Assembly (NCBI RefSeq): GCF_021155765.1
Contig: NC_060113.1
Location: 3,449,001 to 3,513,000 of the forward strand
Length of the DNA: 64,000 nucleotides
Source: Diprion similis
Taxonomy: Eukaryota > Arthropoda > Insecta > Hymenoptera > Diprionidae
Reading direction: 5' to 3'
Positions 35,684-49,100 of the stretch are shown here, one piece after another. Both the position numbers and the translations under genes were made by a program. Below the pieces are notes generated by a model. The model was given only the letters and a program-made list of their open reading frames with translations. It made no database searches and was not told where the DNA came from. How positions within the stretch are numbered: the stretch's first letter is position 1; every line of letters begins with the position of its first letter.

Positions 35684-38661
35684 TTAGTGCGAGTTTTTCT
35701 CATTAGTACGATCTAAGTTCTGCGCACTTCCGTTTTCTACTTGCAATTCGTCATCGATATCCAGATCATCAATAGGCTCTATGTTATGTATCGGATGTAT
35801 ACGGGTATCCAGTGCTTCTGTGCTTGTAACTGCGTCCAATAAAGGGGATAGTTTTTCTGCTTCGCTATCATCATCTTGACCCTGAAAACCCCGACGAAAT
35901 TATTTGAGGAACAAATCCTTCAATTTGTTAGCAGCAAAAGAACTACTTTACCTCATCAATAGCAGTCGATTGCTTCTCATTAACGAGTCTTAAAGTGTCT
36001 CGTGTACGAACGGCAGTTTTGTCACGTGGACGACTAATTACTTTGGCTCGCGCAGCTGGTGAACGACTGCGAAGATCTTTTTGAGAACCAGAAATTTCAT
36101 CCCTTGCAAGTAGAACAGACATTCGGAACTCGGGTGTTGCACAAGGCATACCACTAGTTCTTGGTGACTTCTCCGTATCTTTTGGAGATGCGTGTTTGGA
36201 AACTGGCGTACGCTCAGCTGATCTAAAAAAAGTTCTTGTTTCTACCATCCTACTGATATTTACAATCTATACAATTTAACCCTTTAAGATTACACCTTTG
36301 ATTCATGGATGTACAAGTTTGAGCTCGGAATCCCATCCTATTCTTCGTTCTCATACAAGTTTGATAAGTCTTACACGTCAGTCACCAAGAAAAAGTGATA
36401 AATTACCATTAGATTATCGTTTTCTTATCAAGTAACGTAATATTAGGATTAGTTTTTAAGGGAAATCTTTTCTTTTTGTACGCGTGCATTAATGTTGAAG
36501 TGAACATTATATTAAGATGCAGTTAAAGGGTTAAATATGTTAGAGATGAAATGTTCATGACTATAGAGATGCGTTGAATTCTGTTAGAAGCATTTGAGGG
36601 TGAAAGCAGTAAAGAGCGGTTATTTCAATTTCAAAAATAGCTAGTCAATAGTATATTAAAAAATCTATTACTTTACTGACATACCGATTTAAAATTTCAG
36701 CAGCTTGAATAGCACTGGCTGTGTCTGTGTCAGGAGTATCCAGCGGCTCAATTGGTAGGACCGTTGCTCTCGGTGTATAAGGGCCGTTCAAAGCTTCTAT
36801 GAGTGATACTGCCTCATAACCAGGTGGTATATTTTCACAACTTCCCTAGAAATTAGTTGAGGAGTCAAATTTAATTGCTAGTTTACAAAAGAAGAAGTGA
36901 ATTCATCAGAACTAACTCCCATTATGCAGACAAATGACAACTTGAGTTATAAAAAAGAATGAACACTAATAATCAATACCTCAGCCAGTGGCGGATTTGA
37001 TAGTATTGCCCCAGTCGCTTTCTGTAAAGCTTTAATTTGCAACAAAGCCCTAAATGGTGCTCGACATATAGGACAATTATTCGCTTGATACCGTAACGAG
37101 TCTGCACATCCATTACACAGGCATAAGTGCCTGCACGGTAGAATCAATGTGTCACGTACGTCACACATGCATATAACACATTCAGATCCACTATCTTCAG
37201 TATCTTCATCGCTTCCTTGTTGCTAGAAAGAAAAATAAGTGAATTAAATAAAGTGAATTTTTTGACATGCAACTTTATGGCTCCTATTTTTTGTAAATGA
37301 AATTAGATCTTGACTAATTTGGTGGTACCTTAGCATTTTCACTGTTCTTGTTTTCAATGCCGTAGATTTCTTGCAAGAGATAACAAAGTCCATCCACATA
37401 TAGCTTTTGTTTTAATGCTTTTAAGACATATGATCCATCGGAATGTTTTTCTATCACAGCGATGGTGGTGTGAGACTGTTTTGGCTCTTCCGTCCCCTCC
37501 TCTGCAACGCAGTGAATTGCGATTGGAATTACCTGGAAAGAATTGAATGTAACGATATCAAATGAACAACTTTATGAAGTACTATTTCGTTTGTCAAGTG
37601 TAGCCAAATTTTAACACAATCACACCTCTCTGTCTGGGTTATACAACAAATCTTCCTCATTGTACAGAGTTGGATCAAAAATGTGAGACGATTGGCTGAA
37701 CTGTTGATTTGCTCCCTTTTTATAATGATATGTCTCAGAATTCATCAAAGGATCCCGAGGTATATACCTGAATAGAATAAAAACTATACAATGTAAATTC
37801 AAAATGTTAGAACACTCGGTATGATATGGTTATTCTCAAACTCTATCGTACTTACACAACTCCATTAGCGGTTACGTCCTCTGTACAAAAATAATAAATC
37901 GTTATGGCACATCTAACGTCACAGTCGAAAGTAAATTCTATGTTGAACCTTGTAGGTTTATAGTCGGTATCTCCGTCTCCGTAATGCTTGCTGTTATGGT
38001 GTTGCGACGAAGTTGACGTTTGGTCTATGATACGGACTAACCGTAGCGATTCCTTCCGTATGTTTACAAGACTTTTCAGAGTCTTTGTTGGATCATTGGC
38101 TTGAGGCGGAGGATATGGAAACTGCAGGGAAAAAAAATTATCTACATTATGGAAAAGGGTCCAGCTTTAATTCTCTGAGTATAGATAACGAGGCTGAGAA
38201 CTAACCGGAGTTGGCCTACTTCCAAGGAAATTTAAATCAGCATTTTCTCCAAAAAGGTAAGCCTCTGGTTGAGGTGTGTCGAATCTCTCACCACCCATTA
38301 TAAAGTGGCTTCCAAAATAGCTGCCTGTTAATTTATGAAAAGTTTGTAATTGTATTCATTTATGATTCGGTGTAGTCGAATCGACGTCATTTGTCTTTTA
38401 GAGAAGAATGAATGTAGCACGTAAGAAAAAAAAAAAAAAAAAAAAATTCTTAGCATCTAGATACGAAGCTATACGATAAAGCTGGTTTTTTGACAGATAA
38501 GTAGTAAGAAGAGGTACACAATAAGATTTCATTGAAAAGTACGAAGCCTAATTTAATAATAATAACATTTTACCTGAACGTGGAGGATATTTGTACGCAT
38601 GGTTCGAAACTATGTCGACTTCTTCGACACCAGCATTTTGTCTACTGGTTAACGAGCCCAT
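35684..38661 (-). CDS. MGRN1: E3 ubiquitin ligase mahogunin (MGRN1/RNF157 family)
   Basis: RING E3 ligase acting in endosomal trafficking (TSG101 ubiquitination in mammals). Nine exons in gene order: 38574-38661, 38206-38324, 37856-38121, 37626-37767, 37329-37532, 36980-37222, 36685-36845, 35952-36222 and 35684-35881; 563 aa against about 550 in human. Starts MGSLTSRQNAG, where Gly2 may be myristoylated. The family substrate-recruitment region follows, with FDCDVRCAITIYYFC and FDPTLYNEEDL. The C3HC4 RING has C288, C291, C303, H305, C309, C312, C323 and C326. The C-terminus is Ser/Arg-rich, then acidic. The start codon is 1.28 kb from that of SNX29, on opposite strands. RNF157 is the vertebrate paralogue; insects normally have one gene. 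Confidence 0.95.
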
Positions 38662-39945
38662 TATCAACTATTTGCCTTGGAAAAACGAGGTGAAATAAAG
38701 AAAGTTCGATACTCGTTCGCACTTTTGACAACTAAACAACATTCAACAAGATATCTACGGCCTCATCAGCTGGTGACAAAGAGTAAAGACCATTGATCAA
38801 ACAACTCACGAGATTACAGGACTAGGAAGTAAAAGTAACGGGCAGATCGCTACCGCTGGGGAGATATAAAATTGTCCAGTTAACGATAATCCCTCCATTT
38901 CCCACCGAGCCTTCCGCAACTTCTGAATTTATTTTCATGTAAATTTATCATTCTATTTGCAAATTTCAGTGTGTGCCTAAAAATTTACGGTGAACATTGT
39001 ACCTGTCGCAAGGGAAACCCAGTGAAATTTTGTTGGAATGTGTCGTGAAATTGGGATGTAAAATACTATGGCTAACTGTTGATATTACGACACTGAAATA
39101 GAGTTATACTAGGATTTTTTACCGTGATTTCTATTACGTTGTAGACCAATGCTCTGGGAGATTAGAAAATAGAGATTGCCTTGAATTTGCCTTGAATCAT
39201 TTCGCATCATTCTACTTATCTGGAGTACGGTTTCAACTCTCAAGTGTATACCGCCCCCCGCAAAAGAACAATTCAATTGCTACCGATGCTCTGTGTCCGG
39301 TGATACATTAATAATTATTTTATGCCTGTCGTCGATGTAAGCGATTATCTTCGGCAGGGATATTTCAATTGGTTTTACCCGTTTTACCACAGATTACCCG
39401 GGTTGTGGTTATCCTAGGTGGTTATGGTGGTTATGTTGTGAGGTCCACGGACGATTATTGGAATGTCATCATCGCTGACCGACTCTTGTGCGTCGTCGAT
39501 CTTTTTATTGTTTTTTTTTTATCTTTTGTTTCTATTAGAGTGAATTCTTGACATTTACATCGCTAAGTTTCGACTGTTGTTGTTTAATCTAAATGGTTGG
39601 TATTGATTACGTTTAATATTCGATGTGCATTGTGTGTTTTGTGTCCTTGACTAAAGATGACATGAAATTTTCCAAATAAATCATGCGAGCTGTTTTTAAC
39701 ACTTTGTTCCAGCCAACAATAAGACTTATGCGTCATTTTTTGTTAACTTCTCATTCCCGGAATGGTATTTACATAATCTTCTTTAATAAAAACGAACAGA
39801 AATCTGAAAAACAAACAGTACTGAGTATGCAATAATTTAAATTCCGACTTTACTTCTCAACTTTTTCTTTTCTCACACTTTAAATATATTGGCAATAGCA
39901 AATTTCTTTCATGTTTTAGTAAGCATCATTTTATAGGCTCTTCGT
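38662..39945. other. Divergent spacer between MGRN1 and SNX29
   Basis: Contains both 5' regions. An acceptor (TTTTATAG, ending 39936) nine nt before the SNX29 ATG shows that at least one non-coding SNX29 exon lies in this interval, but its donor could not be fixed. The 60-codon frame at 39369-39551 does not start with ATG and is not called. Confidence 0.55.
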
Positions 39946-42900
39946 ATGATGTCAGCTATAGTCCCTGGGGCGAATAATTTGTCAGAAACCACTCCAGAAT
40001 CCGACCATGTAACTGACAGGCAAAAATTACAAGAGGACTTGTTGGCTGCTGCTAAAAAATGCCATCTCAGATTTGGCGGACGAGCAGAATTAGCTACTGA
40101 TTCTGATGTCTGCGTTAATCTGCTGTGTTACATGTTTGAGTCGATTTTTAATCACGGATTACGTGCTAATCGCACAGATAAATTAAATTCAGCACTTAGG
40201 TGAGTTCACTTTCAGTTCCTGAGAGTTGTTCAGCCAAGATGGTAATTTATTTATAGGAATTGCTTCATTGGTGTTGGTTGTCGAATAAATTGTCTATTTG
40301 ACATTTTCGACATTCCGAGAGGCCTTGGCTACACTCAATAAAAAGTGAGTAAAACTATTCTTTGTTTGTATTCACTCGACATTTTCATGCTATGACAGGC
40401 TCTTAGGTTAGTCCTGCATGTGTTACATGTTTTTTCAATTTTCTTTGATTTGATCTCAACTGTGTATGTATCGCATCGGTTTCATAAACATAGATAGTTG
40501 CATAGTCAGGATCAAATCAAGAAGAATTGGAAAAACTCGTAACACATGCACGACTCACCTAAAAATCTGTCAGCATGAAAATTTCAAGTATATACTATCT
40601 AAGAATAGTCTTGTACACGTTTATTATTGTTGCGTAGCCTGAAGATGACCGCTGAAACCTCCGAATCGTTGGAAGAATAATTTTTTTAAATGTTTAATGC
40701 CAACGAGGCAATCCCATTCATCACTTCGTGCTCATGAATCACACATCTATATTTACTAAGAGGAATGGCAAACCAGGAACAGAAATAAATATCAGAATCT
40801 GAACTTCAGCCATAAATTCATTATCAAGATAGCAAAATTAGGTTTTAACCATCACAATGCAAGGAGCTCGACTTCATTAATACTGTAATTCATAGATGAT
40901 GTAATTTTTTTTCTAAATGATAATGTATCATTCGTTCATCATCATTATTTCTGTTATTCTTTTTTACTGATACTGATTTCATCAAATATGTATTTTTTTT
41001 TTACATTCTAAGTAAATTTTATCTTAAAAAACGTTTCGCAATTTGAATATAAAAGTTTGTAAAAACTCTGGTGAAAAATCTGAGCATGCATTGGAATAAC
41101 ATGTACAATTTTTGCTAATTCCAGGCACGTTTCAGACTTAGTATCAGGTGGCTTATACAAGACTAGTATAGCTCAAGAGGCCACATTTTGGCCTTGCCTT
41201 AGGGAACAGCTTACTTGGCACGAACAAGAGCGCTTCAGTGTGCTTAGAAAAGTTTGCACAGATTTGGGACGAGGTAGAGCATGGCTCAGAGCTGCTCTGA
41301 ATGAGAAATCCCTTGAGAGGCATTTGCACTCTATAATTAATCCTGAAAATCTGTCCCCTTTTTATGAAGATTGGGCATTTTTATTAGACCAAGAAAGATC
41401 CTCAGTCCTACCTAATGTAGCAGCAGGTACTTTTCAACTATGAATTAATTATGTTTCTGATAATTAAGAACTTTCTTGCGAATGATAATCGCTAAAGTAT
41501 TTTGATTTTGCAACAATTTGTTCAGGCCTGTGAACTTGTGATACCAGATCAGTGTATCTTTAAACATGACTGTTGATTATAAATACTTCTTTTATCAACC
41601 GTTAGGTCTGGGGACAATATTATTTGCGATACGGATAGACAATGAGAACCTTGATGACCGTAATAAGGAAGGACAAATCGCAGGTTGCAATATATCGCAG
41701 TCTGAACCAATTATTCCAACAATACTTCCAGGTATTATATTCATTTTTTAGTATAGTTCAATCTAGAATTGAATTTTGTGACAGGTCTCCTCACATTGTT
41801 TTCAACAATAGTTGGATTACTTAGTTTGTTGTACACTGGAATAAGTAAAAGCATGATAATGGACTTTGCATTGTTTAGATTCTTCCAAAATCGATCATGA
41901 AAAGCGCAAGAAAAAGGTACGCACTCATATAATCTCATTTGATGACGAGGACGAGTACGGTCAGGAAAGCGAAGTTATAAAAGTGGATGTATCTGTCAGT
42001 GCACCTCCAACTTGCTTAAGCTCACCAACTATGACGTCCGTTAAAGACTATTTGCTGGAAGGTCAGCCTGATTCCGATGGTTCATCTGTTGAGCGAAATA
42101 ACACAACAGTTGAATGGCAAAAGTGAGATATTGATATTACCACTAATTCTTATGTACATAAATTAGTATACTATTAGTGTGACTCAGCTTTTGAGGGAAA
42201 ATATCATTTCTAAATTTTGCGTAGCGAGCCTGTAGAAGAGGAAAGAGTTCTGACTCCCTTAACTGACGTTGGAAGTATGGGGGGACTAGTGCCAGTATCA
42301 CCCACCGAGGAGCCAAATCTCGAGGACTTACTCGTCACCCCTCCAAGTTACTCCGATGTAAGCATCATTGTTCGATCTTCGTTCAGTTAGAAGCATTTAC
42401 GCAATGTGGAAAATGTTGATTTTATTTTAATGTAGGATGTGCAAGAGGTGACAGAGGCTGCGGTAGAAGCTATTGAACCACCAACTGGTTTGGAAATACA
42501 GAAAGATGTGGACAATCTTGATATTGAAACTCTACGCATCAGGTTACTCGCTTTTGCTGAACTCCTCGACCAAGCTAAAGAAGATGCGACAGGCAGTAGA
42601 TTACAGCTGGCCCGTTTTCAGAGGCAACACCAGGATCAAGTTGAGAGGCATGATTTGCAGCTGCAAGCATTGCACAGGTGACTTTTGTCTTGTATTTGGT
42701 TAACTGAGAGCGAAAGCTTAATCCAGTACATATCAGCTGTGTTTCATTAATTTCATGTCTTCGTGATTTCAAAATAATTTATTACTCACTGTGACTGTGC
42801 AGAGAAAATCAACTTCTTAGGCAACAATTGAGGAAGTATGTCACTGCCGTACAAATGCTTCGGAGAGATTCAGACTCTACTAACGTGTCAGAAGAAGATC

Positions 42901-44100
42901 ATTCGTTAGATTACCATAACGAGGCACAACAATATCAAGATAAACTGGTGCAAGTAGCCGAAATGCATGCGGAACTAATGGAATTTAATGCCAGACTGAC
43001 TATGCAATTAACTAACAGGTATTCAGATACACAAGCACCATATTGCTGTGAAAAACAAAAATAATTCAATGAACATGACTGTAAATACTCTTCCTTGTTT
43101 ACATAGGGATAGGCTGGTGAAATTACTGCAAGCGGAATTGGAATGCCTTCGAGGACCATTGAGTGAAGATGGACTGCCAATGGAACCACCTTGCCTCATA
43201 CATATATGGGTGCCATCTGCTTTTTTGACTGGGCAGTCATCGGATATTCATCACGTTTACCAGGTATCTATTCATAAAGAATTATTGATAAGATACAACA
43301 AGTGTCACGAACAAATACGAAATTCGAGTTTCAAGTTATTATCTGCATAAGCCAAATTAAATGAAAGTGATATGGTTTCAGATATACGTACGTATTAGGG
43401 ACACGGAATGGAATATCTACAGACGATATGCGCAATTCTACTCACTTCACAAGGAACTCAAGAAACACGATGCTATCGTAACAACGTTTGAATTCCCTCC
43501 CAAAAAGACAATAGGAAATAAAGTAAAAATGATTTTCCCACCTATTAATATGGCTCTTAATGTAGATTTCATGCTTTAATAGTCATACCATTTGTTCAAT
43601 AGGATGCTAAATTCGTAGAGGAGCGACGTCTAAGGCTACAGCAATGGTTAAGAAGAGTTGTTGGCCGGTTAGCTCATTGTTCTCCAGCATTTGCGGCTAG
43701 ACCAAGCAGACAAACTCTCGTATCGTTGATGCCTTTTTTTGGGTGAGCTAATTTACAAGATGTCTTGTGACTTATAACTTCACGCGAGTGTATGTGGAGT
43801 GGTGGATAGTCTCTGAGAGTACACTGAATCCATGAATACAAAATTGTACGATGTAAATCATACCAGTTAAGTACTGTTATCTCTGTTGTTATTATTATCG
43901 TCTGTAATGTAAATAGGTAAATACTTGTACAGACCTGATACGAGATTTTCTACGCAAAAATATGACGATGATTGCCAGTATCTAGTATATATTTATGTCC
44001 ACTGTTTCACAGTGATCTTCCAAACAACGACGATTCAAGAAAAAAAGGAAATCCGACGAGAAACACGTTCTCAACGTCACCTCAGTATACAGGACTATAA
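39946..44100 (+). CDS. SNX29: Sorting nexin 29 (RUN, coiled coil, PX)
   Basis: Eleven coding exons: 39946-40199, 41125-41426, 41606-41731, 41879-42122, 42225-42357, 42436-42677, 42803-43018, 43107-43263, 43382-43522, 43603-43742 and 44013-44100; 680 aa, shorter than human (813). The RUN domain spans about residues 20-180 (with FWPCLREQLTWHE and DLGRGRAWLRAALNE). An acidic linker follows, then a coiled coil (about 370-520, LLDQAKEDATGSRLQLARFQ) and a PX domain from about 530 to 645 with the phosphoinositide-binding YRRYAQF (R572/R573) and FPPKKTIGNK. An endosomal, PI3P-linked role is inferred from the domains. The second-to-last exon reads straight into TGA if unspliced; splicing at GG/GTGAGC extends it by 29 codons. 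AATAAA at 44175-44180. Confidence 0.92.
40253..40712. repeat. Large imperfect foldback repeat in SNX29 intron 1
   Basis: Two arms of roughly 200 nt pair in inverted orientation around a spacer of about 55 nt. The best-matched parts are 40381-40455 with 40510-40582 (for example CATGTGTTAC and GTAACACATG, GATTTGATC and GATCAAATC). Weaker pairing continues outward to about 40253 and 40712 (GGAATTGCTTCATTGG with CCAACGAGGCAATCCC). The right arm holds CTGAAGATGACCGCTGAAAC, of the CTGANGA...GAAAC type seen at the ends of several retroelements. Probably a MITE-like or retroelement-derived foldback. Confidence 0.6.
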
Positions 44101-45708
44101 TTAATACGTTTACCTAGATAATTTGTACATAACATAACGAATTCTTAGTTTACATATATTTAACTACTGTACGTAATAAAAAATATTTGAAAGCTGGTCT
44201 TTTATACAAAGGTCGAATCAGATATATGTTTTTGGTAGTTATACTGAAGAGGATACAGTATATTTTATTGCATCTGGTTTTTATCGATTAGAAACACAGT
44301 GACCCGTAAAGCCCGTGCACTTATCAGATATTTGATAGTCAATTTTTATTGGTGATTTGAACTCTAAAGGTATTTCTTGCATCGTGTACAATTTACAAAG
44401 TCTGATACTATCACACATAGGTTTTACAAAATAAAGATCTGTGTAAATTTTAACTGCCCAATATCTAATTGATTATTTTTTACGCTTTTGTTAAAAAAGG
44501 GATGATAAATTAATAAACAAGTGTTTGCAAGTTTCGCTACTATTAAACACATGCCGCGTAAGATAAGGTACATTCCAACATAAGAGGAGTTTGTAAAGAT
44601 TATTACCGCGCTTTCCTAATAGTTGAAACAGCAACTGAATTACTTCTGTTACCGCAATTAAATTGTGAAACATATACAATTGTATATTACATAAAGCAGA
44701 CTGAAGTGCTCACATGGACGTCCCGACGAGGCGAACCCTCTTTACATAGTTCGCCCGATTTTTGGCTTACACAGTATGAAGTCCCCAAGTATCGGTGGTT
44801 TATTGTAATAAACGAACCAAACGACCCAAATTTGATTATAATTATAATAATGCACCTAAAAAATCTCACGAAACTAGAAATAACTGGTTCTATGCAATTC
44901 CCCCCCCATTTGGTGCTTTTGAAAATGAATCAGTTCAAAGTTTATAAATTATAAATAAAACTAAAACTAACAAACTTGTTGAATGAAGTGTAAAACATTA
45001 AAAACTAAATAAACGTAGCGTACATTAGGACTTGCCCTAACGGGATACAGCCACGAAGAAGAAAATAATAGTAACAAACCAAACTGTTATTTGAATTATT
45101 AATATATATTGTTTATGATTATGATACGAGCTTTTGTTATCAGTATTTTAGTTTTGTATGAACATCATTGAAAGATAATAACGGCGTTGATGATAAAAAA
45201 TGATTTAGAATGGAATAAACCAAAAAAAGAGACAAACTGGTACATAAATATAATTACAGATCGGAAAGTTCCATGAAATTGGTCAATTTTATTTATTATT
45301 ATTTTTTTTTTCTATTTTTTCACTCATTTTCTTCTCTTTATATAAGGCGACTTAACAATAATATAAAAAGGTACACTTTTTTCATTTATATATCATACTT
45401 TATGATAAAAAATAAAAGTGCATAATTGTTATTATTATTGGAACAAGTACATACATGTTTATTCTGATAAATAATAATAATAAAACTAATTGTATATAAA
45501 GAACCATACGTTTAACAAGTTGCGCAGAAAGGTCTCACTATGGAGAGGTAAGGTCAAACGCTGCTTCTGAGATCAAAGGATACTACATATTTGTTTACCT
45601 GTAAAAGTATATCAAAATGAATTTTTGTGACCATATGGATCAATTCGTCAACCTATTCATCATTACTCGATAGTTTTACAAGTGCATTAAATAAAGCAAT
45701 GACGAATT

Positions 45709-45742
45709 GTTATTATTATTATTGGTATTATTATTATTATTA
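45709..45742. repeat. (ATT)n microsatellite
   Basis: Interrupted TTA/ATT repeat; a second similar tract is at 45831-45858 and an AAT tract lies near 48970. Confidence 0.9.
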
Positions 45743-46071
45743 CATAACATAAGTATGAATCAAACTAAGCTCACCTTTCCATATTGAGATTAAAGGTTGC
45801 GTAGAATATAATACCAATGTATATTATCCATATTATTATTATTATTATTATTATTATTTTCTTCAGTTAATGAATATAAAAAGAAACTTTTGTAAGGCTA
45901 TATGTTATACGAACTATGTTGCATCACCGTTTTTTATTCTCATTTTACATTGCATCAGTACGTGAAAATTTGTTTGAGTACGTGTGAAAAGATGTTTCTT
46001 TCTGGTTATTTTCTTTTTTTTTTCATTCACTTCTTAACCAGCGTAGCGTCAAGTTAAAAACTGAAATTATT

Positions 46072-46079
46072 CTATCTAT

Positions 46080-46126
<47 letters not shown>

Positions 46127-46130
46127 CCTA
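46072..46130. repeat. (TATC)n microsatellite
   Basis: About fourteen tandem TATC units, slightly interrupted at both ends. Likely length-polymorphic. Confidence 0.92.
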
Positions 46131-49100
46131 TTTAAAAAAACAAAACTATAGTACAAGTACATACATTATATTATAGTAATAATATGCAAAAATTGGAAAA
46201 AAAAGAACAAAAATATTATAAAAATTAGAATGGAAATACAAAAAATAGTAGATAATAGGTGAAGGCTTGAGTGGAAAGTGGCAAATAAGAGAGTATTTTT
46301 TATTAGGTATGTTGCATTTATACATTATTCTATACACATATAAGTATATGTAAATGCATATGTGAATATACACATAGACACATTACATATACATACATAT
46401 GTATATAAGTACGCATACGTGTACGGTGAAAGAAAAAGAAAGAAATATTATTTCCGCTTTACTAACAAAGCGATTATTGAAATTATTACAATTAAAAAAA
46501 AAAAAAAAAAAAGTTATAAAATACCCGCAGATCTACTTATAATACATAGTACAGAATGTAAAAATTATAATAATGTATTATTTTTTTTTTGTTTGTTTTA
46601 AATACTGTATTTTATCAATATTATTTATGCATTACTTTCTCCTCCACTGGTTTTTATTGAATATACAAGTTTGTTTTTTTTTTATCGTCAATTGTTGACA
46701 ATCCTTCTTTCTACACCAAGTTAAATTTAGTGGCTAAGCTGTCTCAAGTCTCTCTTTGCTTTTCACAAAACTGCAGGTACTTTAAAAATAAAAAATATAT
46801 GAAAAATCTAGTGTTCACTACATGTATCAAAAGCCATTGTACAATACTGCTGAAAATGTATGTTTCCATGAATTGTCATCATTAAACATGTCAAGCAGCA
46901 TTATTGTAGAGGGGTTTAATGCAAACTAATATGACACATGAATAAAACATAAAGACATATAGCCATCTCAAAACCATTGATGGTTCTGCAAACTTAAGAG
47001 TAAAAAAGACGTGTCCGGGTTGTACAATACACACATTATGTTGGAAAACTACTCGAATCATTTGATGAGATATAAAAAACGAATGAAATTTAAAAGTAAC
47101 GTTTAAACCTTGCACAAATAAATTTTGGAGAAAAACTTTTTTACACATATAGGTAAATGCTTCGTCGAAATTAAGTCGGACGATTTTCTTAATACAAAAA
47201 AAAAAAAAAAAAAGAACAAAGGAATGATTAATTGAACGATGAAAAAATTTAAGAAATATTCAAGAATTACTTAGATTCGGCTGCTTTCACACAACTTACT
47301 CCCCATTTTTACTTACTGTACGTGATCATGTCTTTTACTCCGTATACATCAATAATATACTATATCCCGCTCACAATGTCCCAGTTTATATACGTATAAA
47401 ACAATATATATATATATAATTGAAAAAAAAAAAAAAAAAAAAAAAAAATGATCACACACACACACTCACACTCACACTCCTTTTCGTTACGCATCTCTAC
47501 ATAAAGTCATGGTGAAAAGAATAACGTGTATGCTAATCATAGTTTTTCAGACATTGATCTGTCAGTGTTAACGCTATCAGGCACAGGGGGTACCTCTTCT
47601 TATAAACTTAAAGATAAGATATTACACTCGCTGTTAATGAAGACGATTTGAAATATGTTTACGTGATATGAAATATAAAAACGTTTTAAATAAACAATCG
47701 TCATAGGTTTGTATAAGTTTAAAAAAAAAAATTAAAAAAATTAAAAAAAAAATACACGTATATATATATAATTTAAAAAAAAAAAAAAAAAAAAAAATCG
47801 TCAATTATAACTAAAGTTTTAAAAACACATTTCAACATCGCTCGCAATTTTTTTTTGCGAGTGATCATCATTTGTACTGTAAGCTAACTTAGTTGGCTTT
47901 GGCTATTAAACTTTGAATGTTTATTAGAAAATATTTATTCAGCCAAACGTGAGAGCTAAGATCTAACCCTGCTCTAAAAGATTTGAGAGAGAAAAAGAAA
48001 GAAAGAAGAACAAAGAGAAAAAAACAAGAACTTCCCCAAGTTAGGAAAAGATGAAAAAACGTTTCATCTTTTCATTGTAATGACTAATAATAATGAAAGT
48101 GTAAAATTAATACTCAAATTGAATATTCTCGCTTTCCAATGCAAAAGTTGCATTTTTCGACTCAATCCTGCAGCCAAAGTAAAGCCTAATGTTAGTTTTG
48201 TGAAAACGAGCGAATCTAGATTTGAATATAGAGATTTGATAATACTGTAGTTGCAGTATATAAGTTAGATCAGAGAAAAGTTGAGCCAGTTTCCTCGCTT
48301 TGTTTTGATTAAAGAACAAATTTATGAGCAGGCAACGTGCAGTATTTTAAGACAGGATTATTCACTTTTCCCTATCTCTATATTCCAATCTAGAGGTACA
48401 CACGCCGTGTTGTATTTATACTTTAAATTACGATATAGCGTACTCACTAATTCATTCAACTGACTAATTTTGATTTAGCCCTAGGACGGACTAGAATAGG
48501 AGAAGTACAGACACGCGGAGTTACATATTTTATATAAAGTGTACAGTTTTGAAAGTGTATTACATAATATCTTACTGCAAAGTAGTGAACTATAGGTGTA
48601 TTGGTAAAAAGATATTGTTACGCAAGATAGTTTGTCAAATACGTGTACCTGGAAATTGCTACTTTTTAAGAAATAGACAAAGCAACATTTGGTATCAGTC
48701 AATGATTTTGGATGAATAAATAAGGAGTTGAATACTTTTTTTCCCTTATAGTACATCCATCGAATAAGTATTATTATAACAGGTATTTTAGACTTTATGT
48801 AGATGCATTCCCAACTTTGATTAGTTACATGTATAATTAATGATGAACGTTGATTTCGTCTTCCATAAGTTGCAAATCTAAATTTTTGATCAAGCTCAAC
48901 TAAAATAAAAGTTTAATCTTACTAGGGTAGCCAAAGTTGCGATGCCTTGTCGATTTAATAAAAAGGAATAAATAATAATAATAATAACAACAATAACGAA
49001 TTTAATCCCGAGATACCGAATATTTCAGTAAGTGCATTTTTTATGACGTGGGGACTTTGTATTAGTTTCTCTTTCTTCGTTTCTTTTGTTTTTTCAATAA

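Noticed and set aside
43741-43746. TGA as the SNX29 stop directly after FFG
   Set aside because: GG/GTGAGC is a good donor and the exon at 44013-44100 continues in phase to a TAA. The short form remains possible if that intron is retained.
46072-46130. Tandem TATC units considered as a possible array-type element
   Set aside because: Pure tetranucleotide repeat without spacers; an ordinary microsatellite.
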